Source: Gelidibacter mesophilus DSM 14095
GTDB lineage: Bacteria > Bacteroidota > Bacteroidia > Flavobacteriales > Flavobacteriaceae
Assembly (NCBI RefSeq): GCF_000423005.1
Contig: NZ_AUHD01000015.1
Coordinates: 1 to 64,000, forward strand
Length of the DNA stretch: 64,000 nt
Direction: 5' to 3'
Translations under genes and position numbers: made by a program
In this document: piece by piece, positions 1 through 8,880 of the stretch
How the letters are laid out: each line of letters opens with the position of its first letter
Numbering within the stretch: the stretch's first letter is position 1
The notes under the pieces: generated by a model
Database searches by the model: none
Seen by the model: the letters and a program-made list of their open reading frames with translations, nothing else
Told to the model about the DNA's origin: nothing

Positions 1-1
1 C

Positions 2-319
2 GACCATATAAGCCGGGAAGCCAATGTTACAACGGATAAATGGAGAGGTTACAGGCCCATTGCAAAAGCCTACAACATCAAACAAATAGAAAGTAACAAG
101 GGATTAAATTTTAAAGCGCTCCATACAATGATACACCAGGTCAAATCTTGGATAAGAACAACCTATTCCTGGGTAAGTCCTGACAATCTAAACAGGTATT
201 TTAATGAGTTTTGTTTTAGAATAAACCGCTCACAGAGCAAAGCCACAATATTCAACAATCTTATTGTGAAAATGGTGCAAAGAGACAAAATATATCAGAC
301 AGAATTAATAAGCAACTAA
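2..319 (+). CDS. IS1595-family transposase, C-terminal part (cut by window start)
   Basis: The frame is open from base 2 to the TAA at 317-319, so only about the last 105 residues are visible. They match the end of the DDE domain of ISXO2/IS1595-type transposases: a TTDKWRGY segment, then a region ending in a NRYFNEFCFRINRSQ motif, which fits the family pattern of YL-EF-FR-NRR near the C-terminus. The transposase would cut and join insertion-sequence ends. It ends about 30 bases before sequence that is clearly tail sheath, so the element appears to have inserted into the sheath gene. I could not define the terminal inverted repeat or target duplication because the left end lies outside the window. 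The family call rests on motif recognition. Confidence 0.72.
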   Translation, partial: DHISREANVTTDKWRGYRPIAKAYNIKQIESNKGLNFKALHTMIHQVKSWIRTTYSWVSPDNLNRYFNEFCFRINRSQSKATIFNNLIVKMVQRDKIYQTELISN

Positions 320-352
320 CTACTGACCTCTAAAATAAGAAATAAAGACCTA

Positions 353-1384
353 TTGGATGGTCTCGCATTGCTTAAAAATGAAGATCTACCTACTTTACTT
401 CTTTTTCCAGATATTACCAGCCTTGAAAACACAAACGATCCGGCGGAAGTATATAAGGCAGCACTTGCGCAATGTGCCGACAGAAACGACCGTTTCCTGA
501 TCTGTGATGTCAAAGAATCGAACGGTGATATTACAGAATCGGTAGAAAATTTCCGATTCTCAATGGGAACCGAAAACCTCAAATATGGTGCTGCCTACTT
601 TCCGTCCTTGCAAACGACACTTACTTACTACTATTCTGAAGAGAATATTCACGTAAAACTAAATAATAAAACAATGGTTTTGAGACATCCAGAAGCCCTA
701 ATTTCAGCCAACCCAAATAAAGCTGAGACCTCATTATATCACGCTGGGAATGGAAGATATAGAACGCAATATCAAGACATAAAACAGTTGATACATGCCA
801 AACATCTCGCATTACCAACCAGTGCTGCCGTCGCAGGTGTTTTTGCCAAGATAGATGCCACTAGAGGTGTCTGGAAAGTCCCGGCCAATGTGTCCTTGAA
901 CAAGGTAACAGTACCAACAATGGAAATCGACAATAATGCACAAAACCATCTTAATGTTGATAGCTCTGGCAAATCCATTAATGCGATTCGAAGCTTTAAG
1001 GGAAAAGACGTCATGGTGTGGGGTGCCCGCACTTTGGCAGGCAATGATAACGAATGGCGATATATTCCGATGACACGATTGGCTATGACCATAGAAACCT
1101 CTGTAAAGAATGCTTTAGAGCGTTATGAAAACGCTCCAAACGATCCCGAGACTTGGAACAAGGTGAAGGCAATGACCACAAATTACCTCACTACCCTTTG
1201 GCGAGCGGGCGCGTTGAATGGTACTAATCCAGAAGAAGCCTATTTCGTAAAGGTCGGGGTGAATGAAACCATGACCGAACAGGATGTAAATAAGGGAGAG
1301 ATGATTGTAGAAATAGGAATCGCTGCCTTAAAACCAGCAGAATTCTCTGTACTACGGATCTCTCAAAACATGAACCACAATTAA
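353..1384 (+). pseudogene. Contractile tail sheath protein, C-terminal remnant
   Basis: This is the C-terminal two thirds of a contractile sheath subunit of the kind found in phage tails and extracellular contractile injection systems (eCIS). The signature is the closing segment with PAEFSVLRISQNM, preceded by an AAVAGVFAKIDATRGVWKVPANV segment and the WGARTLAG segment typical of sheath domains. Family members are usually 450-550 residues; here about 343 remain. The frame is open straight from the transposase stop at 319, and sheath-like sequence begins near 341 (KDLLDGLALL), so the listed TTG start is only the first usable codon. The N-terminal part needed to lock subunits together is missing. 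No tube, baseplate or spike gene follows, so this is probably the dead end of a contractile system whose other genes lie upstream, if anywhere. eCIS is favoured over phage only by the absence of other phage genes. Confidence 0.72.
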
Positions 1385-1426
1385 TTAGAATGGATGGCGC
1401 CTTATTATAATTAAAACGTCGGAATT

Positions 1427-1457
1427 AAAAAAAAGACTGCCTTATAATAAGACAGCC
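1427..1457 (-). terminator. Rho-independent terminator of the CHRD lipoprotein gene
   Basis: Read on the minus strand, an 11-bp stem (two G-U pairs) formed by 1447-1457 and 1435-1445 is followed by a run of eight T (the A run at 1427-1434). It lies 25 bases past the stop of the lipoprotein gene. Confidence 0.75.
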
Positions 1458-1482
1458 TTTCAGCAAAAACAACGAACCAAAA

Positions 1483-3309
1483 TTAGTTTGAGCCGATATT
1501 TCCTTGCGCCAACAACGTTCCTAAATCCGTAGCGCTTTTATGGACGTTGATATATCCATTGTAAGTTAAAACATCATCGTATCCAAAGACACTATCATCA
1601 TCTTGTTTAGCAATGTTAGTCATTGACATGCCGCTATTTCCATCTACCGGATTAAGGCTTACCGTAATAGCACCAGGATTATTGATATCTCCAGTATGGA
1701 TATGCGATGGATGACTGTTACCGTTCATCGTTCCTTTCACATCAATGATCAATAATGCTTCCCCATTCATTCTTTTATAAAAAGTAGCTTCACCATCAAC
1801 ACCTGAATTAGCTACAGTTGCTAAAGTGTAGACCTTTTTATCTCCAGTTAATTCATTTTGTCCAATATCTCCTTGAGCAATTAAGGTTCCTAAATCGGTC
1901 GCACTTTTGTGGATATTGATATAGCCATCAAACTCTAATAGTTGATCATAAGTAATTGCTGTCCCATCGTCTAACATCCCAACTTGCGTCATACTGATTC
2001 CGGTTGTACCATTTAAAGGCATAAAAGTTACTGCAATGTCTCCACCTTCTGCTGCTGTATTCATATGGATATGTCCTGGGTGCTCACCATTTGCAGGTGT
2101 TCCTTCCAACATCACTTCAATCAAGGTTGTTCCATTGACACGTTTAGTAAATTTGGCATCTCCCATAATTGCAGGGTTAGATTTGCTGCCCAAAGTATAA
2201 GTTTTAGATGTATTGGTCAATTCATTCTGTCCGATATCGCCTTGCGCAACTAAAGTCCCAAGGTCATCTGCACTTTTATGAAAATTGATATACCCATTAA
2301 AATCCAATAGTTCTTCATAAGTAATGGCTGTACCATCACCCAACATCGCTACTTGGGTTTTACTCATTCCCGTAGCGCCATCCAAAGGCGTAAACGTGAT
2401 GGCAATATCTCCACCTTCAGCCGCAGTATTCATATGAATATGTCCTGGGTGTTCATCACCTGCTGAAGTACCTTCCAACATCACTTCTACCAAGGTAGTC
2501 CCATTTACACGTTTTGTGAATGTAGCATCCCCCATAATAGCCGGATTAGATTTACTGCCTAAAGCATAAGTTTTTGAAGCATTGGTCAATTCATTTTGTC
2601 CGATATCGCCTTGAGCTATTAAAATTCCAAGTTCGTCAGCACTTTTGTGAATATTGACATAACCGTTATAATCCAATAGTTCTTCATAGGTGATTTCTGA
2701 ACCATCGTCTAACATTGCTACTTGGGTTTTACTAACCCCAGTGCCGCCATCTAAAGGTGTAAATGTAACTGCAATGTCTCCACCTTCTGCCGCCGTATTC
2801 ATATGAATATGACCTGGGTGCATGTTACCAGCAGTGGTACCATTCAACATCACTTCTATCAAGGTTGTTCCGTTGACACGTTTGGTGAATTTGGCATCTC
2901 CCATATTACTTGGGTTTGATTGGCTGGCTAAAGCATAAGTTTTAGAAGTCTCGGTCAATTCATTTTGTCCAATATCGCCTTGCGCAATCAAGGTACCAAG
3001 GTCGTCGGCACTTTTATGCACATTCACATAGCCATTAAAATCCAAAAGCTCTTCGTAGCTAATTGGCGTGCCATCATCTTTTTTATTAAATGTAGTAGAA
3101 CTCATACCTGATGCGCCATTTATTGGCTCTAAGCTAATGGCAATCGCACCACCTTCTGCTGCTGTATTAATATGGATGTGGGCTGGATGCATTCCCGACG
3201 TAGTTCCATTTAAATCTACTTTTACTGTGGTCGTGTTATTTGTGTTTTTAGAAAAGGTCACCATTCCTGAAATTGAAGGATTGGAAACCGACATTAAAGA
3301 ATAGGTTTT
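1483..3309 (-). repeat. Five tandem repeats of about 369 bp coding for CHRD domains
   Basis: Matching landmarks (the segment coding for GDIGQNEL) occur at about 1863, 2232, 2601 and 2970, exactly 369 bases apart, i.e. 123 codons. Units two to four are the most alike at DNA level. Such arrays can expand or shrink by recombination and can collapse in short-read assemblies. Confidence 0.85.
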
Positions 3310-3411
3310 ACTATCACCCGTTTCTTGGATCATATCACCGTCGTCGTCGTTACTACAACTCGTGAAAATTAAAAAGGTTACTAATAATGAAGCTAAAATT
3401 TTGGTTTTCAT
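1483..3411 (-). CDS. Lipoprotein with five tandem CHRD domains
   Basis: The protein of about 642 residues starts with a lipoprotein signal peptide (lipobox FTSC, Cys19) and an Asp-rich linker, so it is expected to be anchored in the outer envelope. The rest is five consecutive CHRD domains of about 120 residues (from residue 35 on), each with an HPxHIH motif, an AAEGG turn and a closing NGYxNxHKSAxDLGTLIAQGDIG motif. CHRD domains are named after chordin; their bacterial role is not known, and the paired His residues suggest metal or ligand binding as an inference. The ATG at 3411 is chosen over an upstream TTG at 3435 because it begins a normal signal peptide. The middle repeats are nearly identical and the last is the most divergent, which points to recent internal duplication. 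The gene stands alone with its own terminator. Confidence 0.85.
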   Translation of the reverse strand: MKTKILASLLVTFLIFTSCSNDDDGDMIQETGDSKTYSLMSVSNPSISGMVTFSKNTNNTTTVKVDLNGTTSGMHPAHIHINTAAEGGAIAISLEPINGASGMSSTTFNKKDDGTPISYEELLDFNGYVNVHKSADDLGTLIAQGDIGQNELTETSKTYALASQSNPSNMGDAKFTKRVNGTTLIEVMLNGTTAGNMHPGHIHMNTAAEGGDIAVTFTPLDGGTGVSKTQVAMLDDGSEITYEELLDYNGYVNIHKSADELGILIAQGDIGQNELTNASKTYALGSKSNPAIMGDATFTKRVNGTTLVEVMLEGTSAGDEHPGHIHMNTAAEGGDIAITFTPLDGATGMSKTQVAMLGDGTAITYEELLDFNGYINFHKSADDLGTLVAQGDIGQNELTNTSKTYTLGSKSNPAIMGDAKFTKRVNGTTLIEVMLEGTPANGEHPGHIHMNTAAEGGDIAVTFMPLNGTTGISMTQVGMLDDGTAITYDQLLEFDGYINIHKSATDLGTLIAQGDIGQNELTGDKKVYTLATVANSGVDGEATFYKRMNGEALLIIDVKGTMNGNSHPSHIHTGDINNPGAITVSLNPVDGNSGMSMTNIAKQDDDSVFGYDDVLTYNGYINVHKSATDLGTLLAQGNIGSN

Positions 3412-3746
3412 GTTTCTTGGTTTTTTGTTAAACAATTTTGCTTTGAATTCTACTTACGAGTTTTTAAAGAGGTCGGTTTTAAAAATTCGGGGTTTTTGTA
3501 TAAATCATTCACAAAAACATTTAAAACTATCTGATTAACAGGTTTTTAAAAACAAAAAAAAAACTTGATATTTTCATTAAAAAGCCTTTTTTAGATTCAT
3601 TTCGTGACATTTTACCTCAACCAAAATTCTTATTTTTAAAATTTCAGCTTTTTAATGCCACTTATAATGATCAACAATGTGCATCTATAATTATTAAGAC
3701 TACTATTATTTTCAGTAAATTAGAACCATTAACAAAATAGAAAGCA
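3412..3746. other. Intergenic region, divergent promoters expected
   Basis: This is a very AT-rich stretch between the minus-strand CHRD gene and the plus-strand small membrane protein genes. It should carry promoters for both, but I see no convincing TTTG/TAnnTTTG pair, no stable hairpin and no credible ORF. Confidence 0.5.
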
Positions 3747-3932
3747 ATGAGTTTTATAAAAAAAATTGGATTTTCTAACTTCTTTATGCTTGTACTCTGT
3801 GCGCTGATCATTGTGGTTGCCGAGTATTTATTTTTGAAAGGCTATCATATGCATGCCATTTTTATAGGCTTATGGGCACCAACGCTTTTAGGAATTGTCA
3901 TCTTTATAAAACAAATTAAAAATGGACGCTAA
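3747..3932 (+). CDS. Small two-helix membrane protein, unknown function
   Basis: A 61-residue protein with two hydrophobic segments (about residues 11-30 and 36-55) joined by a short loop with KGYHMH, and basic ends. I do not recognise a family. It overlaps the next, even smaller membrane protein gene by 11 bases, so the two are probably translated together and may work as a pair. The ATG follows an A-rich leader (AAAATAGAAAGCA), typical of Bacteroidota translation starts. The length, ATG start, hydrophobic pattern and overlap support a real gene; function cannot be assigned from sequence. Confidence 0.6.
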   Translation: MSFIKKIGFSNFFMLVLCALIIVVAEYLFLKGYHMHAIFIGLWAPTLLGIVIFIKQIKNGR

Positions 3933-4035
3933 CGCTATCGTATTTTGGTTTTCTGGATTTGTTGCCGTGTGCGTAGTGATATGGGCTGTTATTGTTATTA
4001 GGGCGTATGATAAAGTTGATCGAGACAACAAGTAA
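3922..4035 (+). CDS. 37-residue single-pass membrane protein, overlapping its upstream partner
   Basis: The ATG at 3922 lies inside the end of the preceding gene (11-base overlap, different frame). The 37-residue product has one hydrophobic helix (about residues 6-27, rich in Val, Ile, Ala and Trp) followed by a charged tail RAYDKVDRDNK, which suits a cytoplasmic C-terminus. I do not recognise a family. Its small subunit-like form resembles accessory subunits of membrane complexes, but that is only a resemblance of shape. The overlap with another tiny membrane protein is the best evidence that it is translated. Confidence 0.5.
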   Translation: MDANAIVFWFSGFVAVCVVIWAVIVIRAYDKVDRDNK

Positions 4036-4155
4036 AATCGTCTATAAAAACATCCAATTCATCCTTTAAATTAATATGCATCCGCGGAGCATTTAAATGT
4101 CCATCTCAACAAACTTTATCACAAAATCAAACTATTCAAAATAATTTATAAACCT

Positions 4156-5040
4156 ATGACCATTCTATATATTCATGGCCTTAATGGCAGCTTGAGCCCA
4201 GAAAAACGAGCCATTTTAGAACGCTACGGTGCTATTGAATCGCCAAAAATCGATTATGAAAACAATTCAGATAGTATTATTTGGCTGTATAACCAATTCA
4301 AGGATGGCAATATTGATGTCATTATGGGGAGCAGCATGGGTGGTTTTGCGGGGTATCATCTCGCTAAGTTACTTCAATTGCCTGCATTGCTGTTTAACCC
4401 TGCGTTGGCGGAGAGAAGTGTGAACCAAAATATCCCTGACATTCCAAAAACCAATAACAGCAAGATACATATTGTATTAGGTTCAAAAGATCATGTTGTA
4501 GACCCTAAAGGAACGCTTCATTTTATAGGTGAGTTATTAAGACAGGAACAGGATTACAACATCAGTATCAGACATGATTTAGAACATCGTATTCCTCTAA
4601 ATGTTTTTGAAAAGGAAGTCATTCTGTATTTAGAGCAATTGTCAATAGGTAATCTAAAAACAAAAAAGAGACTCTTTCTAGATGATATTAGAACCGTTGC
4701 CATGGTTTATGACCAAACCTTTGCTTCTGAATTCGATATTGTAAGAAGTTACGACGACTTTGTTGCCTATATCAAAAAAAACGGTATTCCGGAATTCATC
4801 AGTTTTGATAATGACTTAGGGCTTGACGATAACGGTAACGTAGCGCCAGATGGTTTAGCGGCTGCCAAATGGCTGGTCTATGAATCAGGATTTGATTTAC
4901 AATCTTTGCAGTTTAGAGTCCATTCGGCAAATCCTGTAGCTGCGGAACAAATACGCGGACTTTTGTGGAATTATATACGATTTTTGAATAAGCAAAATCC
5001 TAATAGAAATCTTAGAATTCCAACCCAATTAAAGCATTGA
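4156..5040 (+). CDS. YqiA/YcfP-like alpha/beta hydrolase fused to a cREC-type receiver domain
   Basis: Residues 1-160 form a small alpha/beta hydrolase of the YqiA (UPF0227) type: YIHGLNG near the N-terminus, nucleophile elbow GSSMGG with Ser60, a likely acid in LGSKDHVVD (about Asp112-Asp116) and His144 in EHRIP. Residues 171-285 form a second domain resembling the 'cyclic-phosphate processing receiver' (cREC) family: RLFLDDIR at 172-179, ISFDNDLG at 215-222 and a final hydrophobic helix. YqiA proteins are esterases with short acyl substrates in vitro; the job of cREC domains is poorly known. The fusion implies that the two activities act together in the cytoplasm (no signal peptide). The start codon follows 120 bases of non-coding sequence, and the gene seems to be a single transcript. 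Confidence 0.75.
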   Translation: MTILYIHGLNGSLSPEKRAILERYGAIESPKIDYENNSDSIIWLYNQFKDGNIDVIMGSSMGGFAGYHLAKLLQLPALLFNPALAERSVNQNIPDIPKTNNSKIHIVLGSKDHVVDPKGTLHFIGELLRQEQDYNISIRHDLEHRIPLNVFEKEVILYLEQLSIGNLKTKKRLFLDDIRTVAMVYDQTFASEFDIVRSYDDFVAYIKKNGIPEFISFDNDLGLDDNGNVAPDGLAAAKWLVYESGFDLQSLQFRVHSANPVAAEQIRGLLWNYIRFLNKQNPNRNLRIPTQLKH

Positions 5041-5151
5041 ATCAAATAAAGATCTCTGCATTTGGCATTGATGCCAGAAGTCCTTTTTCACATAACTACT
5101 TCTCTTAGTCAAATGTTCCTAAATTTATATAGCAATGACACCGATGCTTCC

Positions 5152-5159
5152 TATATTTG
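5152..5159 (+). promoter_or_regulatory. Candidate -7 promoter element of the SBF-like transporter gene
   Basis: TATATTTG fits the Bacteroidota -7 consensus TAnnTTTG and lies 21 bases before the start codon. The -33 element is weak (TTTA at 5124-5127, spacing 24). Confidence 0.45.
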
Positions 5160-5180
5160 TAAGGAAATTAGATATCTCCT

Positions 5181-6173
5181 ATGCTCAATAAACTACGAAT
5201 AGATACGTTTGTCATTGCTATTGTCATCAGTATTATCCTTGCTTATTTTTTCCCTCAACTTGGTGCATCTGACAGTCCGGTTCCAATGAGCTTAATCAGT
5301 AGTTTAGGGATTTCGTTTATTTTCTTTTTCTATGGATTGAGCTTAAGTTCTGAAGCGATTAGAAACGGTCTTAAAAACTGGAAACTCCACGTCTCCGTAC
5401 AAGCCTCAACTTTTGTCCTGTTCCCATTGCTAATTTTGCCCTTTTTCCCTTTAATAGAAGATACGTCTTATGAATTACTTTGGTTGGCATTTTTGTTCAT
5501 GGCCGCTTTACCCTCAACGGTTTCCTCCTCAGTAGTGATGGTTTCTATGGCCAAAGGCAATTTACCGGGAGCCATCTTTAATGCCAGTATTTCTGGAATT
5601 ATCGGTATTGTCCTGACGCCGCTTTGGATGTTGCCTTTTGTAAAACAGACGGATGTAGCTTTCGACTTCTCCTCAATTTATCTGCAGTTAATTACCGAGA
5701 TTGTCATTCCGCTGGTTTTGGGATTATTTTTAAGACGATTCTTTGGAACTTGGGCACAAAAAAATAAACGCACCCTGAATAAGTTCGATAAGTTTATCAT
5801 TCTACTAATTATTTATAAAAGTTTTGTCCAATCTTTTGAAGACGACATTTTTAGCAGTGTCAGCCTTCTTGAGATGATAGCCATGGTAGTCTTAGTTTTA
5901 ATTTTATTTTTCGTGGTATATTCCCTCACGGGCTGGATCGGAAAACTCTTAAAATTCAATCATGCCGACCAGATCACCAATCAATTTTGTGGCACTAAAA
6001 AGTCATTGGTTCACGGTACGGTTTTTTCCGAAGCTTTATTTGGGCAAACGAATATTGTTGGCATCATGCTCTTACCACTGATGTTTTATCATGCGCTTCA
6101 GATTCTGATTATTAGTGTGATTGCTACAAAGAAGGGAAAAGAGATGGGTGATAGTGGGAATAGTGATCAGTAA
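5181..6173 (+). CDS. Bile acid:sodium symporter-like transporter (SBF-like, YfeH type)
   Basis: A 330-residue polytopic membrane protein with about ten hydrophobic segments. The segments SLGISFIFFFYGLSLSSEAI (about residues 44-63), AALPSTVSSSVVMVSMAKGN (about 109-128) and FCGTKKSLVHG (about 271-281) match the SBF-like family (PF13593, E. coli YfeH). These proteins are related to sodium/bile acid symporters, but their substrate is unknown. Length is normal and both ends look intact. It is followed by a remnant gene region rather than by operon partners, so the context gives no hint of substrate. Confidence 0.82.
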   Translation: MLNKLRIDTFVIAIVISIILAYFFPQLGASDSPVPMSLISSLGISFIFFFYGLSLSSEAIRNGLKNWKLHVSVQASTFVLFPLLILPFFPLIEDTSYELLWLAFLFMAALPSTVSSSVVMVSMAKGNLPGAIFNASISGIIGIVLTPLWMLPFVKQTDVAFDFSSIYLQLITEIVIPLVLGLFLRRFFGTWAQKNKRTLNKFDKFIILLIIYKSFVQSFEDDIFSSVSLLEMIAMVVLVLILFFVVYSLTGWIGKLLKFNHADQITNQFCGTKKSLVHGTVFSEALFGQTNIVGIMLLPLMFYHALQILIISVIATKKGKEMGDSGNSDQ

Positions 6174-6404
6174 TAAATAAAAAGTCATGTCAAATCCTAC
6201 AGGAGCGGGCCCATCCGTCTTCCGTCTTTAAATGACAACTGCCTTTATGAAACTTCTCCCCTATTCTGGTATTCTAAACCGTTTGAGCAAAAATATTAAA
6301 CCCATAAGCCAACAGTCCGACGAAATGGAGTCGTTTTAATACGTTCAATCGACTTTTAGTCTTTTCTTCCTCCTCGAAGTGCGCCAATCCCAAGGCGCTA
6401 TAGG

Positions 6405-6785
6405 ATGAGCATCCTGCCAGAGTCCGACTTTTGCTTTATCGTTCCGGCACTCGCCAAATACAAATTAGATAATCACATCTATTTTGAGGCCGGACCACAA
6501 TTTGGGTTGATGCACAAAGCTTGGGTGGAGTACAATTCTGATGTGGATGGAAAGGATGCACGAATTCGTCAGTACAATAAAGATATGATCAACAAACTTG
6601 ACGTTGGCGCAGTTGGCGGATTAGGCTACCAATTCATGAACGGGAAAGGCATCAGCATCGGAGTCAAGTATTACTATGGTTTTGTAAATGTCTATAAAGA
6701 TAAATCCGGCACTAAAAACAACTCTTGGTTTTTAAAGGCAAATATCCCCATTGGCGCTGGCAAGAAAGAAACAGCTGCAAATTGA
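6405..6785 (+). pseudogene. Outer-membrane beta-barrel protein, N-terminally truncated remnant
   Basis: The 126 codons match the C-terminal half of flavobacterial porin-family/PorT-like barrels: the string FIVPALAKYKL is the usual 'IPVLAKY' strand, then FEAGPQFG, then GGLGYQF-GKGISIGVKYYYG and a final strand KANIPIG. Family members run near 200 residues with a signal peptide and two or three strands before the 'AKY' strand. Here the signal peptide and first strands are absent, and the sequence upstream of about 6420 has no similarity in this frame. The ATG at 6405 is therefore just the first in-frame Met. A deletion or rearrangement joined the barrel's end to unrelated DNA. It is probably not functional because nothing would export it. 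Confidence 0.6.
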
Positions 6786-6962
6786 GCTATCAAGAGGAAA
6801 TTAAGCTTAGTTACAAGAGCATTATTCTTGCAAAATAAAACGAGTTTCCATTACCACCTAAAATTTTGATTGACCCACACCATAGCTAAGATTGCGATGA
6901 GGATTGGTTAACCATATATTTCTTGCCCAATTGCTTCTAAAGAAACTACATATTTTTAGGAC

Positions 6963-8735
6963 CTAAATCTTCGCTTGATACGTGTACAATTCAAAATAGC
7001 GACCTTCTTTTGCAATCAATTGATCATGGGTGCCACGCTCAACAATATGCCCAGCCTCAATGACCAAAATCTGGTCTGCTTTTCTAATGGTGCTTAAACG
7101 GTGCGCAATCACAATAGTGGTTCTGTCTTTAATTAATTCAGCCAAACTTTTTTGGATCAACGCCTCACTTTGGGTGTCCAAACTTGAGGTCGCTTCATCT
7201 AGAATAATGATCTTCGGATTCGCTAAAATAGCACGAGCTATAGCCAAACGTTGCCGTTGTCCCCCTGAAAGCTTGACGCCTCTCTCACCAATTAATGTAT
7301 TTAACCCGTCATCAAATCTATCGGTAAATTCATTGACGTAAGCAGCTTTTATTGCATTTTGTACCTCCGCTTCCGTAGCATTTGGTCTTGGGAACATGAT
7401 GTTTTCGCGAATAGTACCTTCAAATAAAAATTCGTCCTGTAAAACCACTCCCAAATATTGTCGGTAACTACTTAATTTAACTAACGATAAATCCTGATTA
7501 TCAATAGTAACTTTGCCTGATTGCGGATTTAGGAATGTTGCTGAAAGTCCGGCAATCGTAGATTTTCCAGATCCTGAACTGCCCACTAAAGCAGTAACAG
7601 AACCTGCTGGTGCTTTAAAATTAATGTTGTGCAATATCTGCTTGCCTTCTTCATAGGAAAATGAAACATCATTAAACTCAATGTCACCTTTGATGCTGTT
7701 CAATTGAATGGTTCTGTCCTGATTATCTTCTTCAGCAGTCATACTCATAAGTTCCTCTGTTCTATCCAAACCTGCTAATGCCTCAGTTAATTGACTCCCT
7801 ATATTACTCATTTGAACAATGGGAGCAATCATAAATCCAAGGATCAAGGTGAAAAATAAAAAATCACCAGTGGACATGTCGCCAATCATCATATAATAAC
7901 CACCCATCCCCATGATTCCTGTGGTGGCAACGCCAATTAAAAAGGTGGAAGAGCTGGTCATTAAGGCGGTTGCCGTTAAACTCTTTTTGACATTCTGATA
8001 TAAGCGTTCCACCCCTTTTTCAAACACAACATTTTCCTGCTCTTCGGCATTAAAAGCTTTAATAACCCGTACGCCCGCGAGTGTCTCCGTTAATCTTCCA
8101 GTTACTTCGGCATTAATTTTACCGCGTTTTCTAAAAATGGGACGGATATATTTAAAGGCTTTCAAGGCTATAAATCCAAATATGGACAATGGCACAAACA
8201 CGAAAAGTGTCATCCAGGCATTTAATTTTATTAAAATAACCAAAGACACAATGGCCGTAAAAGAACCACCGACCAATTGCACCAAACCTGTACCTATAAG
8301 GTTTCTTACGCCTTCAACATCTGTCATGATTCTTGATACCAGTGCGCCCGACTTGGTGTTATCAAAAAAACGGATGGGCAATGACAATACTTTTTTCTGT
8401 ACTTGAGATCGCAACTCACTGATGAGATATTGCGCTTGCACGCTCAGTATTCTCGTCAGTAAAAAGGAAGTTAGCGCCTGTACTGTAATGGCACTTATCA
8501 CGATAGCAATTAAAGTATAAAGTTGAGACATATCCTTATTTGGCACCACATCGTCAAGTAATACTTTACTCTGCCAAGGCAACACCAAACCCGACAAACT
8601 TCTAAGAACGATGAGGATCAAACCAATAAAAACCAAATTCCGTCGCGGCCAAATGATTGTTTTAAAAGCTTGTACCATAGTGACATTTGGCTGTGATTTC
8701 TTCTTGTCTTTTGTGGTTTCTTTTAGATGCTGCAT
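6963..8735 (-). CDS. ABC exporter, fused permease and ATPase (MsbA/multidrug type)
   Basis: A 590-residue half-transporter. Residues 30-320 hold six membrane helices of a type I exporter; residues 350-585 hold the ATPase with Walker A GSSGSGKS (385-392), signature LSGGQ (489-493), Walker B IIILDE (509-514) and a switch His in IAHRLST. It would work as a homodimer in the inner membrane, exporting a lipid or other amphipathic compound. Substrate cannot be told from sequence; MsbA-like proteins move lipid A precursor, but this subfamily also covers drug exporters. The gene stands alone on the minus strand with 378 bases of non-coding DNA upstream. Length and motifs are complete. Confidence 0.9.
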   Translation of the reverse strand: MQHLKETTKDKKKSQPNVTMVQAFKTIIWPRRNLVFIGLILIVLRSLSGLVLPWQSKVLLDDVVPNKDMSQLYTLIAIVISAITVQALTSFLLTRILSVQAQYLISELRSQVQKKVLSLPIRFFDNTKSGALVSRIMTDVEGVRNLIGTGLVQLVGGSFTAIVSLVILIKLNAWMTLFVFVPLSIFGFIALKAFKYIRPIFRKRGKINAEVTGRLTETLAGVRVIKAFNAEEQENVVFEKGVERLYQNVKKSLTATALMTSSSTFLIGVATTGIMGMGGYYMMIGDMSTGDFLFFTLILGFMIAPIVQMSNIGSQLTEALAGLDRTEELMSMTAEEDNQDRTIQLNSIKGDIEFNDVSFSYEEGKQILHNINFKAPAGSVTALVGSSGSGKSTIAGLSATFLNPQSGKVTIDNQDLSLVKLSSYRQYLGVVLQDEFLFEGTIRENIMFPRPNATEAEVQNAIKAAYVNEFTDRFDDGLNTLIGERGVKLSGGQRQRLAIARAILANPKIIILDEATSSLDTQSEALIQKSLAELIKDRTTIVIAHRLSTIRKADQILVIEAGHIVERGTHDQLIAKEGRYFELYTYQAKI

Positions 8736-8880
8736 AAATCTTTATAAATAAAATAGATAGCAAAAATACGCATTAAAGCAGGGTTAAATGAAACATTCAA
8801 CTAAAAGTATTAGCCCTAAAATACGCTCTTCGCTGGAATAGAAATTCGTCCTTGTAACTGCTATAATTAACATTTCAAAA

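Noticed and set aside
353-1384. A prophage at the left edge
   Set aside because: Apart from the sheath fragment no head, lysis, integrase or replication genes are seen in the following sequence.
2065-3304. Plus-strand ORFs inside the CHRD gene (2065-2253, 3068-3304)
   Set aside because: They are antisense shadows of the repetitive coding sequence and have no recognisable protein features.
6274-6435. A 54-codon minus-strand open frame upstream of the barrel remnant
   Set aside because: It has no start codon context or recognised similarity; it may be a remnant, so it is mentioned only in a finding.
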